Origin: Pseudalkalibacillus hwajinpoensis
GTDB taxonomy: Bacteria; Bacillota; Bacilli; Bacillales; Guptibacillaceae
Reading direction: 5' to 3'
Assembly (NCBI RefSeq): GCF_015234585.1
Contig: NZ_JADFCM010000008.1
Location: 1,240,001 to 1,304,000, forward strand
DNA length: 64,000 nt
Position 1 is the first letter of the stretch; each line of letters starts with the position of its first letter. The notes beneath the pieces are model-generated. The model did no database searches. It saw only the letters and a program-made list of their open reading frames with translations, and was not told where the DNA came from. The position numbers were made by a program, and so were the translations under genes. Positions 43,172 to 52,600 of the stretch are shown here, one piece after another.

Positions 43172-43825
43172 ATGGATACGGTAGAAAAGTTTGAACAGCA
43201 ATACGTAGCCCTCGCTCAACAGTACGAAGTGTCGGAAGTGATGACACCAAAATCAAAGCTCATCTTCATACTAGAGTCTCCTCACGTTTCTGAAGTGAAA
43301 AATGGTGTGCCGGTCGCAGGACCTTCAGGAGCTACAATGTCAAAAAAGCTATTTGGTCCGGAGTATTCACATCCACTCGGCCTCTTGCTGAAGAAACATC
43401 AGGAAGAAAGTATGGAAAGGCCATCGCTTGACGTTGTGGGATTGCTTAACGTATGCAATATTCCGATGCAATCGAAACCATATGCTGAGAGTGATCGAAA
43501 TGCTAACAGTGAATTACTTGAACACTTAAGTAAAATCCGCACATCTAATCAAAAGACTCCTTTTAAAGATAATGAGTTACTAGCTGTGCAGCAGCTTATA
43601 TTAGAAAAGTTTAGAAATCGACTGAAGGCGATTTCTGATCGAGAACTGACGATCATTCCTTGTGGACGATTTGCTCAAAAGTTCTTTCAGCTAGCTAATG
43701 TTTCAAGTGAAAAATGGACGGTCATAATGGATGTTCCTCATCCTTCTTATAATTCTTGGAGTCGCGAACGTTACCAGGATGCGATTAACAATGTATTAGA
43801 TGAATTCAATCGTCATAAAATATAA
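43172..43825 (+). CDS. uracil-DNA glycosylase superfamily-like protein
   Basis: A 217-residue soluble protein with a UDG-like strand order: KLIFILESPHVSEVKNGVPV then AGPSGAT (substrate-water loop position), LDVVGLLNVCNIPMQ, ELTIIPCGRFAQKFFQL and the final IMDVPHPSYNSWSRERY, similar to the H-P-S catalytic loop of the superfamily. The Fe-S cluster cysteines of family 4/5 enzymes are absent. It may be a glycosylase or a relative with another role. The ATG at 43172 follows AAGGTAGGGAACCATTT, not the earlier in-frame ATG at 43136. Confidence 0.65.
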   Translation: MDTVEKFEQQYVALAQQYEVSEVMTPKSKLIFILESPHVSEVKNGVPVAGPSGATMSKKLFGPEYSHPLGLLLKKHQEESMERPSLDVVGLLNVCNIPMQSKPYAESDRNANSELLEHLSKIRTSNQKTPFKDNELLAVQQLILEKFRNRLKAISDRELTIIPCGRFAQKFFQLANVSSEKWTVIMDVPHPSYNSWSRERYQDAINNVLDEFNRHKI

Positions 43826-43846
43826 GAATGTTTATTTGATTCACCC

Positions 43847-43878
43847 AAAAGCCCCGTTCTCTTGAGAACGGGGCTTTT
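43847..43878 (+). terminator. rho-independent terminator
   Basis: AAAAGCCCCGTTCTC pairs perfectly with GAGAACGGGGCTTTT around a two-base turn. Confidence 0.85.
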
Positions 43879-43963
43879 GGCATTTAGTAGAGAAGCACAT
43901 ATAGCAAATGCATAAATATTGGATGCGTTGTAATATAAATGTAATGAAGGGAGGGGTGACAAA

Positions 43964-44101
43964 ATGAAGAAATGGGCAGCTTTACTTCTTCTGTCTCTCG
44001 TTGTAGTGAGTGGGTACGCGATCGCACCAAATGATTCATCACAAATGGTACAGGCCTCTGCTTATGTGGTGCAAGATGAAGATTTACCTTATTGTCATTA
44101 A
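43964..44101 (+). CDS. PapR-like exported signalling propeptide
   Basis: A 45-residue peptide. MKKWAALLLLSLVVVSGYAI is a Sec-type signal peptide, followed by a short polar pro-region (NDSSQMVQASAYVVQ) and the end DEDLPYCH. B. cereus PapR (48 residues) has the same plan and ends in DLPFEF/Y. After export and cleavage its C-terminal 5-7 residues re-enter by Opp and activate PlcR. The PlcR-like regulator gene lies 190 bases away on the other strand. AAGGGAGGGGTGACAAA is an excellent RBS, so the short frame is surely translated. Assignment as a signal is inference from plan, ending and neighbour. Confidence 0.72.
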   Translation: MKKWAALLLLSLVVVSGYAIAPNDSSQMVQASAYVVQDEDLPYCH

Positions 44102-44194
44102 TTAAAGAAAAGGGGTCTGAAGTGTGTTGGTATCTTTCCAAGTTATCATTTGTCGAATGAATAGCCCTTAACCTCTTTGAAAGGAGGACGTACA

Positions 44195-44290
44195 ATGGAA
44201 GAACTCACATTGTTTATCACGGCTGGCCTGTTCTTCGTGTCTCTCTTCAATTTTATTGTCATCTTAATCGAGAAAACAAAGCATAAATAG
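44195..44290 (+). CDS. 31-residue single-helix membrane peptide (holin-like toxin type)
   Basis: MEELTLFITAGLFFVSLFNF then IVILIEKTKHK is one membrane helix with a basic tail, like the putative holin-like or type I toxin peptides of Bacillus. AAAGGAGGACGTACA before the ATG is a strong RBS. The stop (44288-44290) abuts the stop of the convergent regulator gene. It could be a membrane toxin, a transport or processing aid for the signalling peptide, or an output of the system. I cannot choose. Confidence 0.6.
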   Translation: MEELTLFITAGLFFVSLFNFIVILIEKTKHK

Positions 44291-45178
44291 TTAGGCTTCG
44301 TGAACAATACCTATTTTTTTAGCATAATTCTCAACATGAGTTTTAAAGTTATTATTTTGGTCAAGTTCAAAGATCGTAGATGCTGTCTTCAGATATTCAA
44401 TTGCCAGCTCTTGATTCCCAAGCAAATAATGGAGCTTACCGCACTGGTAACTAAGTTCGCCAAAAAGATAGAGGCGCTGCTTCTCCCTGCAAAGCAGAAA
44501 TCCTTCCCTAGCAATCGAGAGAGCTTTCTCATAGTTTCTGCAGGTGGATAGCGCTTTTGAGTAATTATAATAAAGGCGAATTTCGATCGTTTCGTCCTTA
44601 ATAATGGGGAAAAAGCGAACGTGATAAAGAGCTTTATGAAATAACGGCAGAGCACATTCCCACTCTTTTTCCTCACTATGCAAAATGGCCATACTAATTA
44701 AAATTTCGATTTCACGTTCCGAAAAATTTTTAGACGTTGTCGTAGTAAGATGAAGGGCTTCATGGAGAAGTAGAAGGGCAGTAGAGGCATTATGTTCAAG
44801 ATAATACGTACAAATAGCTTTATGCCAGAGATAAAACTGCTCGTTTTTGATTGCTCGGAAAAGGGGGTTCGATTCTTCTGCTTCAAGAATATCAGCTACT
44901 TCACTATACTCACGTCGCTTAATGTGCCTTCTGACTTGTCGGATCACTTCATTAACGTAATCAAGTCGAGGGGTTTCCTTCATATGAAAAAAGTAATTAA
45001 TATCAACACCGAGTCTGGAAGCAAGTTGGTACAGTAATTCTGCAGATGGTGAGACATCATTATTTTCAATTTGACTAATTAATGCCTGTGTACAGATGCC
45101 TTCCGATAAATCGGCCTGTGAGAGTCCAAGGTACAATCGAAGTTCACGCATCGCATATCCGAGTGTATCCTGACGCAC
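44291..45178 (-). CDS. PlcR-like RNPP-family transcriptional regulator (HTH + TPR)
   Basis: A 295-residue regulator (PlcR 285). An N-terminal XRE helix-turn-helix (LRLYLGLSQADLSEGICTQA, LISQIENNDVSPSAELLYQL) is followed by a helical array of TPR-type repeats (EVADILEAEESNPLFRAIKN, LLLHEALHLTTTTSKNFSER, LPLFHKALYHVRFF, YNYSKALSTCRNYEKALSIA, GELSYQCGKLHYLLGNQELA). This is the layout of peptide-binding RNPP regulators (Rap, NprR, PlcR, PrgX). The GTG at 45178 is chosen because AAGGGGGATTGCAG lies before it. It is convergent with the PapR-like peptide gene, unlike B. cereus, where papR follows plcR in the same direction. Confidence 0.82.
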   Translation of the reverse strand: MRQDTLGYAMRELRLYLGLSQADLSEGICTQALISQIENNDVSPSAELLYQLASRLGVDINYFFHMKETPRLDYVNEVIRQVRRHIKRREYSEVADILEAEESNPLFRAIKNEQFYLWHKAICTYYLEHNASTALLLLHEALHLTTTTSKNFSEREIEILISMAILHSEEKEWECALPLFHKALYHVRFFPIIKDETIEIRLYYNYSKALSTCRNYEKALSIAREGFLLCREKQRLYLFGELSYQCGKLHYLLGNQELAIEYLKTASTIFELDQNNNFKTHVENYAKKIGIVHEA

Positions 45179-45368
45179 CTGCAATCCCCCTTTTTTATCC
45201 AATTGTATCATGGATGTTTGTTTCCTATACATATTTTTCTAAATGACGTGAAAGATTACTATAATTTTATTATGTGAACATATAAGATGCAGGAGTTTTC
45301 TATTTTTTAGAGAAACCTATTTAATGTAATTCTTCGTCAAATGGGTATTTATTAAAGGAGGAAATTGA

Positions 45369-46142
45369 TTGACTTACTTACCATCATTTCATTTATCGAA
45401 TCAAGTTGTCGTTGTTACTGGAGCAGGGAAGGGGATAGGTAGAGCACTAGCTATCGGAGCGGCAGAAGCAGGAGCGGACGTTGCCATTATTGCTCGCACA
45501 GAAGCTGATCTCAAAGAAACGGCAGGCTTTATTCGTGATGTCGGAAGAAATGCATACCCAATTCAAGCTGATATAACACAATATAATGAAATCGAACAAG
45601 CGGTCCGACAAATTAAAAACGAAGCAGGGAAAATTGATGTACTGATCAATAATGCTGGGATGAACATTCGTTCGAGAGCAAGTGAAGTGACTGAACAAGA
45701 ATGGATGCAAATCTTTCAAACTAACTTGCAAGGCGCTTTTTTTATGTCGCAAAAGTGTGCTGAAGTGATGAAAGAAAATGGTGGAGGGAAAATGATTAAT
45801 ATCTCTTCAGTAGGCGGTCACATGGCTCTAAGGACGGGGGTCGTCTATGCAGCTACGAAAGCAGGAATGATTCAAATGACCAAAAACCTTGCGCTTGAAT
45901 GGGCAGAGGATGGTATCTCCGTAAATGCGATTGGACCGTGGTATTTTAAGACGCCACTTACGGAAAAATTATTAGAAGACAAACAATATCTTAAGGAGAT
46001 CCTTGATCGAACGCCAATGAACAGAGTAGGTGAACTAAAAGATCTCGTCGGGGCAGCTGTGTTCTTATCCTCTGAAGCTGCAAACTACATAACAGGACAA
46101 ACGTTGTTCGTAGACGGTGGGATGACGGTTTATGGATTCTAA
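45369..46142 (+). CDS. short-chain dehydrogenase/reductase
   Basis: A 257-residue SDR enzyme of classical type. Cofactor motif TGAGKGIGRA, NNAGMNIRSRASE, catalytic Ser in INISSVGGHMA, Tyr-x-x-x-Lys in VVYAATKAGM, and the end AANYITGQTLFVDGGMTVYGF. It is most like gluconate 5-dehydrogenase or 2-deoxygluconate 3-dehydrogenase relatives, but the substrate is unknown. The TTG start at 45369 follows AAAGGAGGAAATTGA, a strong RBS. Single gene with its own terminator. Confidence 0.9.
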   Translation: MTYLPSFHLSNQVVVVTGAGKGIGRALAIGAAEAGADVAIIARTEADLKETAGFIRDVGRNAYPIQADITQYNEIEQAVRQIKNEAGKIDVLINNAGMNIRSRASEVTEQEWMQIFQTNLQGAFFMSQKCAEVMKENGGGKMINISSVGGHMALRTGVVYAATKAGMIQMTKNLALEWAEDGISVNAIGPWYFKTPLTEKLLEDKQYLKEILDRTPMNRVGELKDLVGAAVFLSSEAANYITGQTLFVDGGMTVYGF

Positions 46143-46201
46143 TTAAAAGTATTGTTCGTGAATAATGGTTATGTTTTGAAGGATTCTCGCACATAGCTAA
46201 T

Positions 46202-46232
46202 AAAAAAACCGTTACAATACGTAACGGTTTTT
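46202..46232. terminator. bidirectional terminator
   Basis: AAAAACCGTTAC pairs with GTAACGGTTTTT around a short loop, between the SDR gene and the convergent lipoprotein gene. Confidence 0.85.
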
Positions 46233-46236
46233 CCGA

Positions 46237-46788
46237 TTAATCGACTAAGTCAGCTGAGAAACTAGGAGCTGTCAGTCCAGCATCTTCGTAGACAGTAGCC
46301 ATTTTTTCTTCGAAAGAAGCGAATTGAGCGTCTGATTCTTCATACGTTGCTTCCGGGTCATCCGAAAGATTCGCTGCTCTTGTTTCATATGATTTTGCTA
46401 GCTCTTCTAAAGCAGCTTCAATATCACTCTTGTACGTTTCAAGTTCAGCAGGAATTTCTATTGCACGCACATCTTCAGCAACGGTCTTTGCAGCTGATTC
46501 TGCATCAGACTTCATCGTTGCAAGCTCTTCATCAGAAGGCTTTTCTTCAGCGACTTTAGCTGCTTCAAATTCATAAATTGGTGAATCGCTTTTGTTTACA
46601 GTTTGAATTAAGTTCAATTGAAAATCGAGCAGATCACTTTTTACATCTGATTCATTTGCACTGCTTGTTTCTTCTGAGCTTTCGGAATTAGTAGTAGCGT
46701 TAGAATCGTTCTCATTTGAAGCACCATTGTTACTACAAGCAGCTACAAATACAAACAGCAGCATCACGAGAGGTAAAAATCTTTTCAT
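46237..46788 (-). CDS. lipoprotein of unknown function
   Basis: A 183-residue lipoprotein with signal FLPLVMLLFVFVAAC (lipidated Cys18), a Ser/Asn/Glu-rich linker to about residue 48, then an acidic helical domain (EELATMKSDAESAAKTVAED, AIEIPAELETYKSDIEAALE). The pI would be very low, as is common for surface proteins of salt- or alkali-tolerant bacilli. AGGAGGGTTTTGA precedes the ATG. No family is recognised. Confidence 0.75.
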   Translation of the reverse strand: MKRFLPLVMLLFVFVAACSNNGASNENDSNATTNSESSEETSSANESDVKSDLLDFQLNLIQTVNKSDSPIYEFEAAKVAEEKPSDEELATMKSDAESAAKTVAEDVRAIEIPAELETYKSDIEAALEELAKSYETRAANLSDDPEATYEESDAQFASFEEKMATVYEDAGLTAPSFSADLVD

Positions 46789-46984
46789 TCAAAACCCTCC
46801 TAATTTTTAGAAAAATCATCTTACGAGTACAAATTTTAGTTTATTAGGAAGGTTTTGTAAACTACTAAACTACTATTTGGCATAAAATGTAATAAGTAAA
46901 ACTATTCAGATAAATGCGTTCATAGTCAGTACTTAAAATATGTTAAGGTAGAGAAGGAGAAAATAGAAGGTAGGAGTGAGCGTA

Positions 46985-47806
46985 TTGATTTTATTTAATC
47001 AGGATTTGATTACAAGAGAGCAGGCAACCATTGATATTGAAGATCGTGGTTATCAATTTGGAGATGGTGTTTATGAAGTAATCCGTATTTATAACGGAAG
47101 CTTTTTTGAGTTGGATGCTCACCTGGAACGTTTAGAACGAAGCGCGAGCGAGATCAAGATTTCTTTACCGTTTACTCAAAAAGAAATCCAGGAGAAAATC
47201 GAGCAGCTTGTGGCTGCTAATCGCGTACATAGCGGGCACGTCTACATGCAAGTAACACGAGGCGTAGCTCCACGAAATCATCCCTTCCCAGCAAAATCAG
47301 AACCTGTGCTTGTCGCTTATACGAAAGAATATGAGAAAGAACCATCACGCGCACCAGGTCAAGCGATTTTTATGGAAGATATTAGATGGTTAAGATGTGA
47401 TATTAAAAGCTTGAATTTACTTGGGAATGTATTGGCTAAACAATCTGCAACGGAGCAGAACGTTGACGAAGCGATTTTTCATCGTGGCGACTTGGTAACT
47501 GAAGGAAGTTCTACGAATGTGTTTATAGTGAAAAATAACATCCTTTATACTCATCCAGCAAACAACTTTATTTTAGATGGGATTACGAGACGAGTTATCC
47601 TTTCGGTTGCTTCTGAACTAGGTATTCAAATAAAGGAAGAAGCGTTTACAAAGCAGGAGCTGCTTGAAAGTGATGAAGTTTTCATTTCTAGTACAACCCA
47701 AGAAGCAAGACCAATTGTTGAGGTGGATGGCCGGCAGATTGGGAATGGAAAAGAGGGTGAGATAACCTCATCCCTTCATGCTAAGTTTGCTAGTCGTTTG
47801 TCATAA
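46985..47806 (+). CDS. dat: D-amino-acid transaminase
   Basis: A 273-residue fold-type IV PLP aminotransferase that makes D-glutamate or D-alanine for peptidoglycan. It starts ILFNQDLITREQATIDIEDR then GYQFGDGVYEVIRIYNG. It carries the PLP lysine in RCDIKSLNLLGNVLAKQ, the Glu in VTEGSSTNVFIVKNN and the C-terminal SDEVFISSTTQEARPI. The TTG at 46985 is used because GGAGTGAGCGTA places the RBS well, while the GTG at 46976 lies inside it. It is not operonic with its neighbours. Confidence 0.93.
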   Translation: MILFNQDLITREQATIDIEDRGYQFGDGVYEVIRIYNGSFFELDAHLERLERSASEIKISLPFTQKEIQEKIEQLVAANRVHSGHVYMQVTRGVAPRNHPFPAKSEPVLVAYTKEYEKEPSRAPGQAIFMEDIRWLRCDIKSLNLLGNVLAKQSATEQNVDEAIFHRGDLVTEGSSTNVFIVKNNILYTHPANNFILDGITRRVILSVASELGIQIKEEAFTKQELLESDEVFISSTTQEARPIVEVDGRQIGNGKEGEITSSLHAKFASRLS

Positions 47807-47836
47807 CAAGAAGGTGTTGTTAAAATATTTTTAGTG

Positions 47837-47944
47837 TGCGCAGTTGAAATTTGCGCATATTAATGGTACTGTTATCTTTGGCTATATGTGAAAGAAGAGT
47901 TGCTTGTTCCGAGCGTTTTCCAACATTAGGGAAATGCTTTTTTT
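47837..47944 (+). promoter_or_regulatory. cshA leader with inverted repeat and attenuator-like hairpin
   Basis: TGCGCA occurs as an inverted pair at 47837-47842 and 47852-47857. Further on, AGCGTTTTCC pairs with GGGAAATGCT (G-U pairs) and is followed by seven T residues at 47912-47944, still 75 bases before the cshA start. The hairpin may terminate dat or act as an attenuator in the cshA leader. Confidence 0.45.
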
Positions 47945-48018
47945 GAACACTATCAGGAGATTTTTCTCCCGTCTATAGCATTTAATGCATTTTAAAAGTA
48001 AAAAGGAGTTTTTAAAAG

Positions 48019-49506
48019 TTGAAAAAATTTCAAGATCTAGGTTTAAGTAATACGCTGCTAGAAGCAGTTAATCAAATGGGATTCGAAGAAACAACACCAA
48101 TTCAAGCAGGTACGATTCCTCTAGCGCTTGAAGGCAAAGACGTTATCGGTCAGGCTCAAACTGGTACTGGTAAAACGGCTGCTTTTGGTATCCCAATGAT
48201 TGAAAAGATCGACACTTCTCTATCTCATGTACAGGGAATCATTCTTGCGCCAACACGTGAGCTTGCTGTACAGGTTGCAGAAGAATTGAACCGTATTGGT
48301 CAAGCAAAAGGCGTGCGTGCCCTTCCTATATATGGTGGACAAAGCATCGTTCACCAAATCAAAGCACTTAAAAAGAGACCTCAACTAGTTGTTGCGACTC
48401 CAGGGCGTCTTATCGACCATATGGAACGTAAAACAATCCGTCTTCAAGAAGTATCTTTTGTTGTCCTTGATGAAGCAGATGAAATGCTTAACATGGGCTT
48501 CATTGAAGATATCGAGAAAATTCTTAAAGGTGTTCCAGACAAGCGTCAAACGCTTCTGTTCTCTGCTACAATGCCGAAACGTATCGCGATTCTTGCAGAG
48601 AAATTCATGAGCAACCCTGAAACAGTTAGAACGAAATCAAAAGAAATGACTGTTCCATCAATTGAACAGCATTACTATGAAGTTCGTGATTCTAAGAAAT
48701 TCGATATTCTTTGTCGCCTTCTTGATACTCAGTCTCCTGAGCTTGCAATTGTATTTGCAAGAACTAAGAAACGCGTTGATGAAGTATCTGAAGGTCTTAA
48801 GAAACGTGGATATATGGCTGAAGGAATTCATGGTGACCTTCCACAGGGTAAACGTGATCAGGTTATTAAACAGTTTAAAGACAGCACAATCGATATCATG
48901 GTAGCGACAGACGTTGCTGCACGTGGTCTAGACATCAGTGGTGTTACACACGTTTATAACTTTGACATTCCTCAAGATCCTGAAAGCTACGTTCACAGAA
49001 TCGGTCGTACTGGCCGTGCAGGTAAGTCAGGTCTTGCTTCGACGTTTATTACTCCACGTGAGTACGATCACCTTAAAGTGATTGAGAAAATTACGAAGAA
49101 GTCTATGCAAAAACGTACGATCCCAAGCTTTGCTGAAGCAATGGAAGGCCAGCAGCAAATGGCGATTCAACAGCTTCAAAGCACAATTGAAGAGCAGGAT
49201 CACTCAGTATACCGTTCATCAGCTGAACAACTTCTCGATGATCACGATTCAGTAACGCTTCTTTCTGCAGCTCTTAAGTTGCTAACAAAAGAGCCGGATA
49301 CAACTCCGGTTAAAATTACTGAAATTGCACCACTTCGTGCTAAAAAGGCTCATGGCCGTGGTGGCAGTGGCGGTGGAAACCGCAACCGTAACCGCAGTAA
49401 TGATCGCGGAGGCCGTAAAGGTGGAAGCGGTGGCGGATATCGCGGAGACCGCAACAGCGGTGGCGCTAACAAGCGTCGTAAGTTCAACGACAAAGGAAAT
49501 AAATAA
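48019..49506 (+). CDS. cshA: CshA-type DEAD-box RNA helicase
   Basis: A 495-residue RNA helicase. Q motif ([20 protein letters not shown]), motif [13 protein letters not shown], Ia [58 protein letters not shown]. The C-terminus is a Gly/Arg/Asn-rich RNA-binding tail ([20 protein letters not shown]). CshA works with the RNA degradosome and in cold-shock ribosome assembly. The TTG at 48019 follows AAAGGAGTTTTTAAAAG. Codon bias suggests high expression. Confidence 0.96.
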   Translation: MKKFQDLGLSNTLLEAVNQMGFEETTPIQAGTIPLALEGKDVIGQAQTGTGKTAAFGIPMIEKIDTSLSHVQGIILAPTRELAVQVAEELNRIGQAKGVRALPIYGGQSIVHQIKALKKRPQLVVATPGRLIDHMERKTIRLQEVSFVVLDEADEMLNMGFIEDIEKILKGVPDKRQTLLFSATMPKRIAILAEKFMSNPETVRTKSKEMTVPSIEQHYYEVRDSKKFDILCRLLDTQSPELAIVFARTKKRVDEVSEGLKKRGYMAEGIHGDLPQGKRDQVIKQFKDSTIDIMVATDVAARGLDISGVTHVYNFDIPQDPESYVHRIGRTGRAGKSGLASTFITPREYDHLKVIEKITKKSMQKRTIPSFAEAMEGQQQMAIQQLQSTIEEQDHSVYRSSAEQLLDDHDSVTLLSAALKLLTKEPDTTPVKITEIAPLRAKKAHGRGGSGGGNRNRNRSNDRGGRKGGSGGGYRGDRNSGGANKRRKFNDKGNK

Positions 49507-49518
49507 GATATATGTAGA

Positions 49519-49544
49519 AGTCGGGAGAAATCCCGGCTTTTTTT
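49519..49544 (+). terminator. cshA terminator
   Basis: AGTCGGGA pairs with TCCCGGCT around GAAA (with a G-U pair), followed by T residues. Confidence 0.8.
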
Positions 49545-49698
49545 ATGCGGATTTTTGCTACTGCCCCACGGAAGCTAGGCTTTTGATAGTAGCCATATAT
49601 TCTTTTATTGATGGTTTTACCGTGTTCATCATGGAGTTTATTTTTTATAATGCTGGGAAAAATCTACTGAAAGCGTTATTCTAAGAGGGACACTATTT

Positions 49699-52600
49699 AT
49701 GGAAAGGCAGCGGGATATTATGAAGCATGATCACCAGTCACACACAAAACTAAAAGAGGACGTGCTGTTTGAACGTCTTGCACTAATTGAAGAAGAATTA
49801 GAGGCTTCGGAAGCATCGAAAATCAAACAACTGATCGACAAGTTGTTGAGTGGTGAACAGCACTTCCTTTTCTCGGGCCATTTTTCTGCAGGGAAATCTT
49901 CATTAATAAACGCGTTATTTCAATCAAACCTCTTACCGTCAAGTCCCATACCGGCGAGTGCTAATACGGTTCGTATCCGTTCAGGTGAAACAGGCGCTTC
50001 CGTTCATTTCTTGAATGGAAAGAAAATGGTTTTTAAAGCGCCGTATGATATTGATCAAGTAAAAGGGTATTGTTTGAACGGAGAAGAGGTCGAACGCGTT
50101 GAATTGTCCGCTCCGTCTTCTTTAGAAGAGGACGTTATTTTCATTGATACTCCTGGTATTGATTCGACAGATGAAGCGCATAGGCTTTCAACGGAATCTT
50201 CGATGTATTTAGCTGATGTTGTTTTCTATGTGATGGATTACAATCATGTTCAATCTGAAGTGAATTACCAATTCATCCGAGAACTTTATCGTCAAAATAA
50301 AAAAATCATCTTAATTGTGAACCAAATTGATAAGCATCATGAATCTGAAATTTCATTCACATCATTTCAGAAATCAGTGGTCGAGTCTTTTGAAACGTGG
50401 GGGATGTCTCTTGAATCCTTTTTCTTTATCTCATTACGCGATTACGATCATCCCCATAACCAGTTTCATCAGTTGAAAACATACATTGAGGGGCTTTCAA
50501 GGAAAACAGATGAAGACAAAGTGAAGCGAATTTTTAATGCAGCAAGAGAGCTTTTGGATGATCTTAATCACGTAGATGCTCATAACGACGAAGTAGAAGA
50601 AGCTTATGAGAAGATGAAAAACAAGCTTGCATTTTCAAAGGAACGCGTTGATTTAATTGATCAGGAATTTCAGACTGAAGCGGCGGCTATCCAAAAAAGT
50701 GCAATTTTAATGCCGTATGAAGTGAGAGAAGCAGGACGAGCGTATCTTGAATCTCTTCAACCAGACTTTAAAGTTGGATTTGTTTTTCGTGATAAGAAAA
50801 CTCAGCAAGAACGAGCGGCGAGGTACGAAACTTTCGTTGCGGGTTTAAAAGAACAGGTTAAGTCACAACTAGAGTGGCATTATCAGCAGCTATTACAACA
50901 GCTAGTTTCGACAGCTGGATTAAAAGACGTATCATCTTCTCTCATTGATCAACCATATGAAGTTGATTTCTCAGTGATACAAGAAGAAGCTAACAAAGGA
51001 AATGGTGCAACAGGAGAAGCAGTTCTTCATTATACTGAGAATATCGCTTATCGCTTGAAGACACAGATCAAGCAGCAAGCAGAACAAAGGAAGGACAAGC
51101 TTGTTGATCAAGTCAATTTCGATCACGATAGACAGGCTGAGGAGCTTAAGCAGTCATTCAAATCTCAAATTGGAGAAGAGGATGCGGAGACTTTCTTATC
51201 AGAGCTGGAAGCTGCTAGTGAGAATACTGAAGAGCTTTGGTCTATTTTGGATGGGAGCCGTGATGAAGAGGCTCGTCGTGCGGGAGACGCATTTAAGAAA
51301 AGGTACACGCAAACGGAGGATGTTACTATCGTAGAGTCGACCAAAAGCGATAGTGGACAACAGCGTAAGCAACAGGAGCCTAAAGAGGTGGTTTCACCTG
51401 AAGGTCAAACTTCTCTTCCTGATCCCGAAGCGACTAGTATGGCCCTTCAAAGAATGGCAGATGAATTAGAGGATCTTCCTGGTTTTGACTATACGAGACA
51501 AAACTTGATCAAGCGTGCAAATAAATTATCAGAAAAGTCATTTACGGTCGCATTGTTTGGTGCCTTTAGCGCTGGGAAATCCTCTTTTGCCAATGCGCTC
51601 ATTGGAGAAAAAATACTGCCTTCTTCTCCAAATCCAACAACGGCTACGCTTAATCGTATTTGCCCGGTAACAGAAGACCATGCTCATAAAACGGCGATGA
51701 TTTATTATAAATCGGAAGGAGAACTTTTGGAGGATTTGAATCATTCCCTTTCTTATTTTGGTGAGCAAGCTTTTTCACTAAGGGATTGTCTGCAAATCAT
51801 TTCACAGGGGAAATTGTTTAAGCGAGAGTCTTCTGCAACAAAACCTCATGCTCTTTTCCTAAGAGCTGTACTTGAAGGTGAAGCTGAGCTAGCATACCTC
51901 GGTAAGGAACGTGAAGTCACACTGGATGACTATGAAGATATGGTCGTAAATGAGTCAAAAGCGGCCTTTGTTGCTTCTATCTCGCTATACTATGATTGTA
52001 CTTTAACACGAGAGGGAATAACGCTTGTAGACACTCCAGGAGCAGATTCCATTAACGCACGACATACGGGTGTAGCGTTTCAATATATGAAAGCAGCCGA
52101 TGCTATTCTTTACGTCACCTATTACAATCATGCATTTTCAAAAGCAGATCGAGAGTTCCTCATTCAGCTTGGACGAGTGAAAGACGTGTTTGAGATGGAT
52201 AAAATGTTCTTTCTTCTTAATGCATCTGATCTTGCTGCAGACGAAGGAGAGCTCGAAATCGTACTTGATCATGTCACAAATCAGTTACAGCAGTACGGTA
52301 TTCGTTATCCTGCACTTTATCCTGTCTCAAGTCTTGCAGGAATGCTTGCTTCTGAAGAGAATGTAAGTGAAAAAGAGGCTAAGTTTCTTGCTGCGTTACC
52401 AGAAAAATTAAGACAAAAAGGCGGTCTTAAGCGGTTTGAATCACGTTTCTATCATTTTATTCGCAAGGATCTTTCAAAAATGGCAGTGGAGTCCAGCTTA
52501 ACTGAATTAACAAGTGTGATGAGCGAAATCGAGCGATGGATCGAGAACTTTGAATTAAACGCGAGTGAAAAAGAACAGCAGATCACAGAGCTTCGTAATC

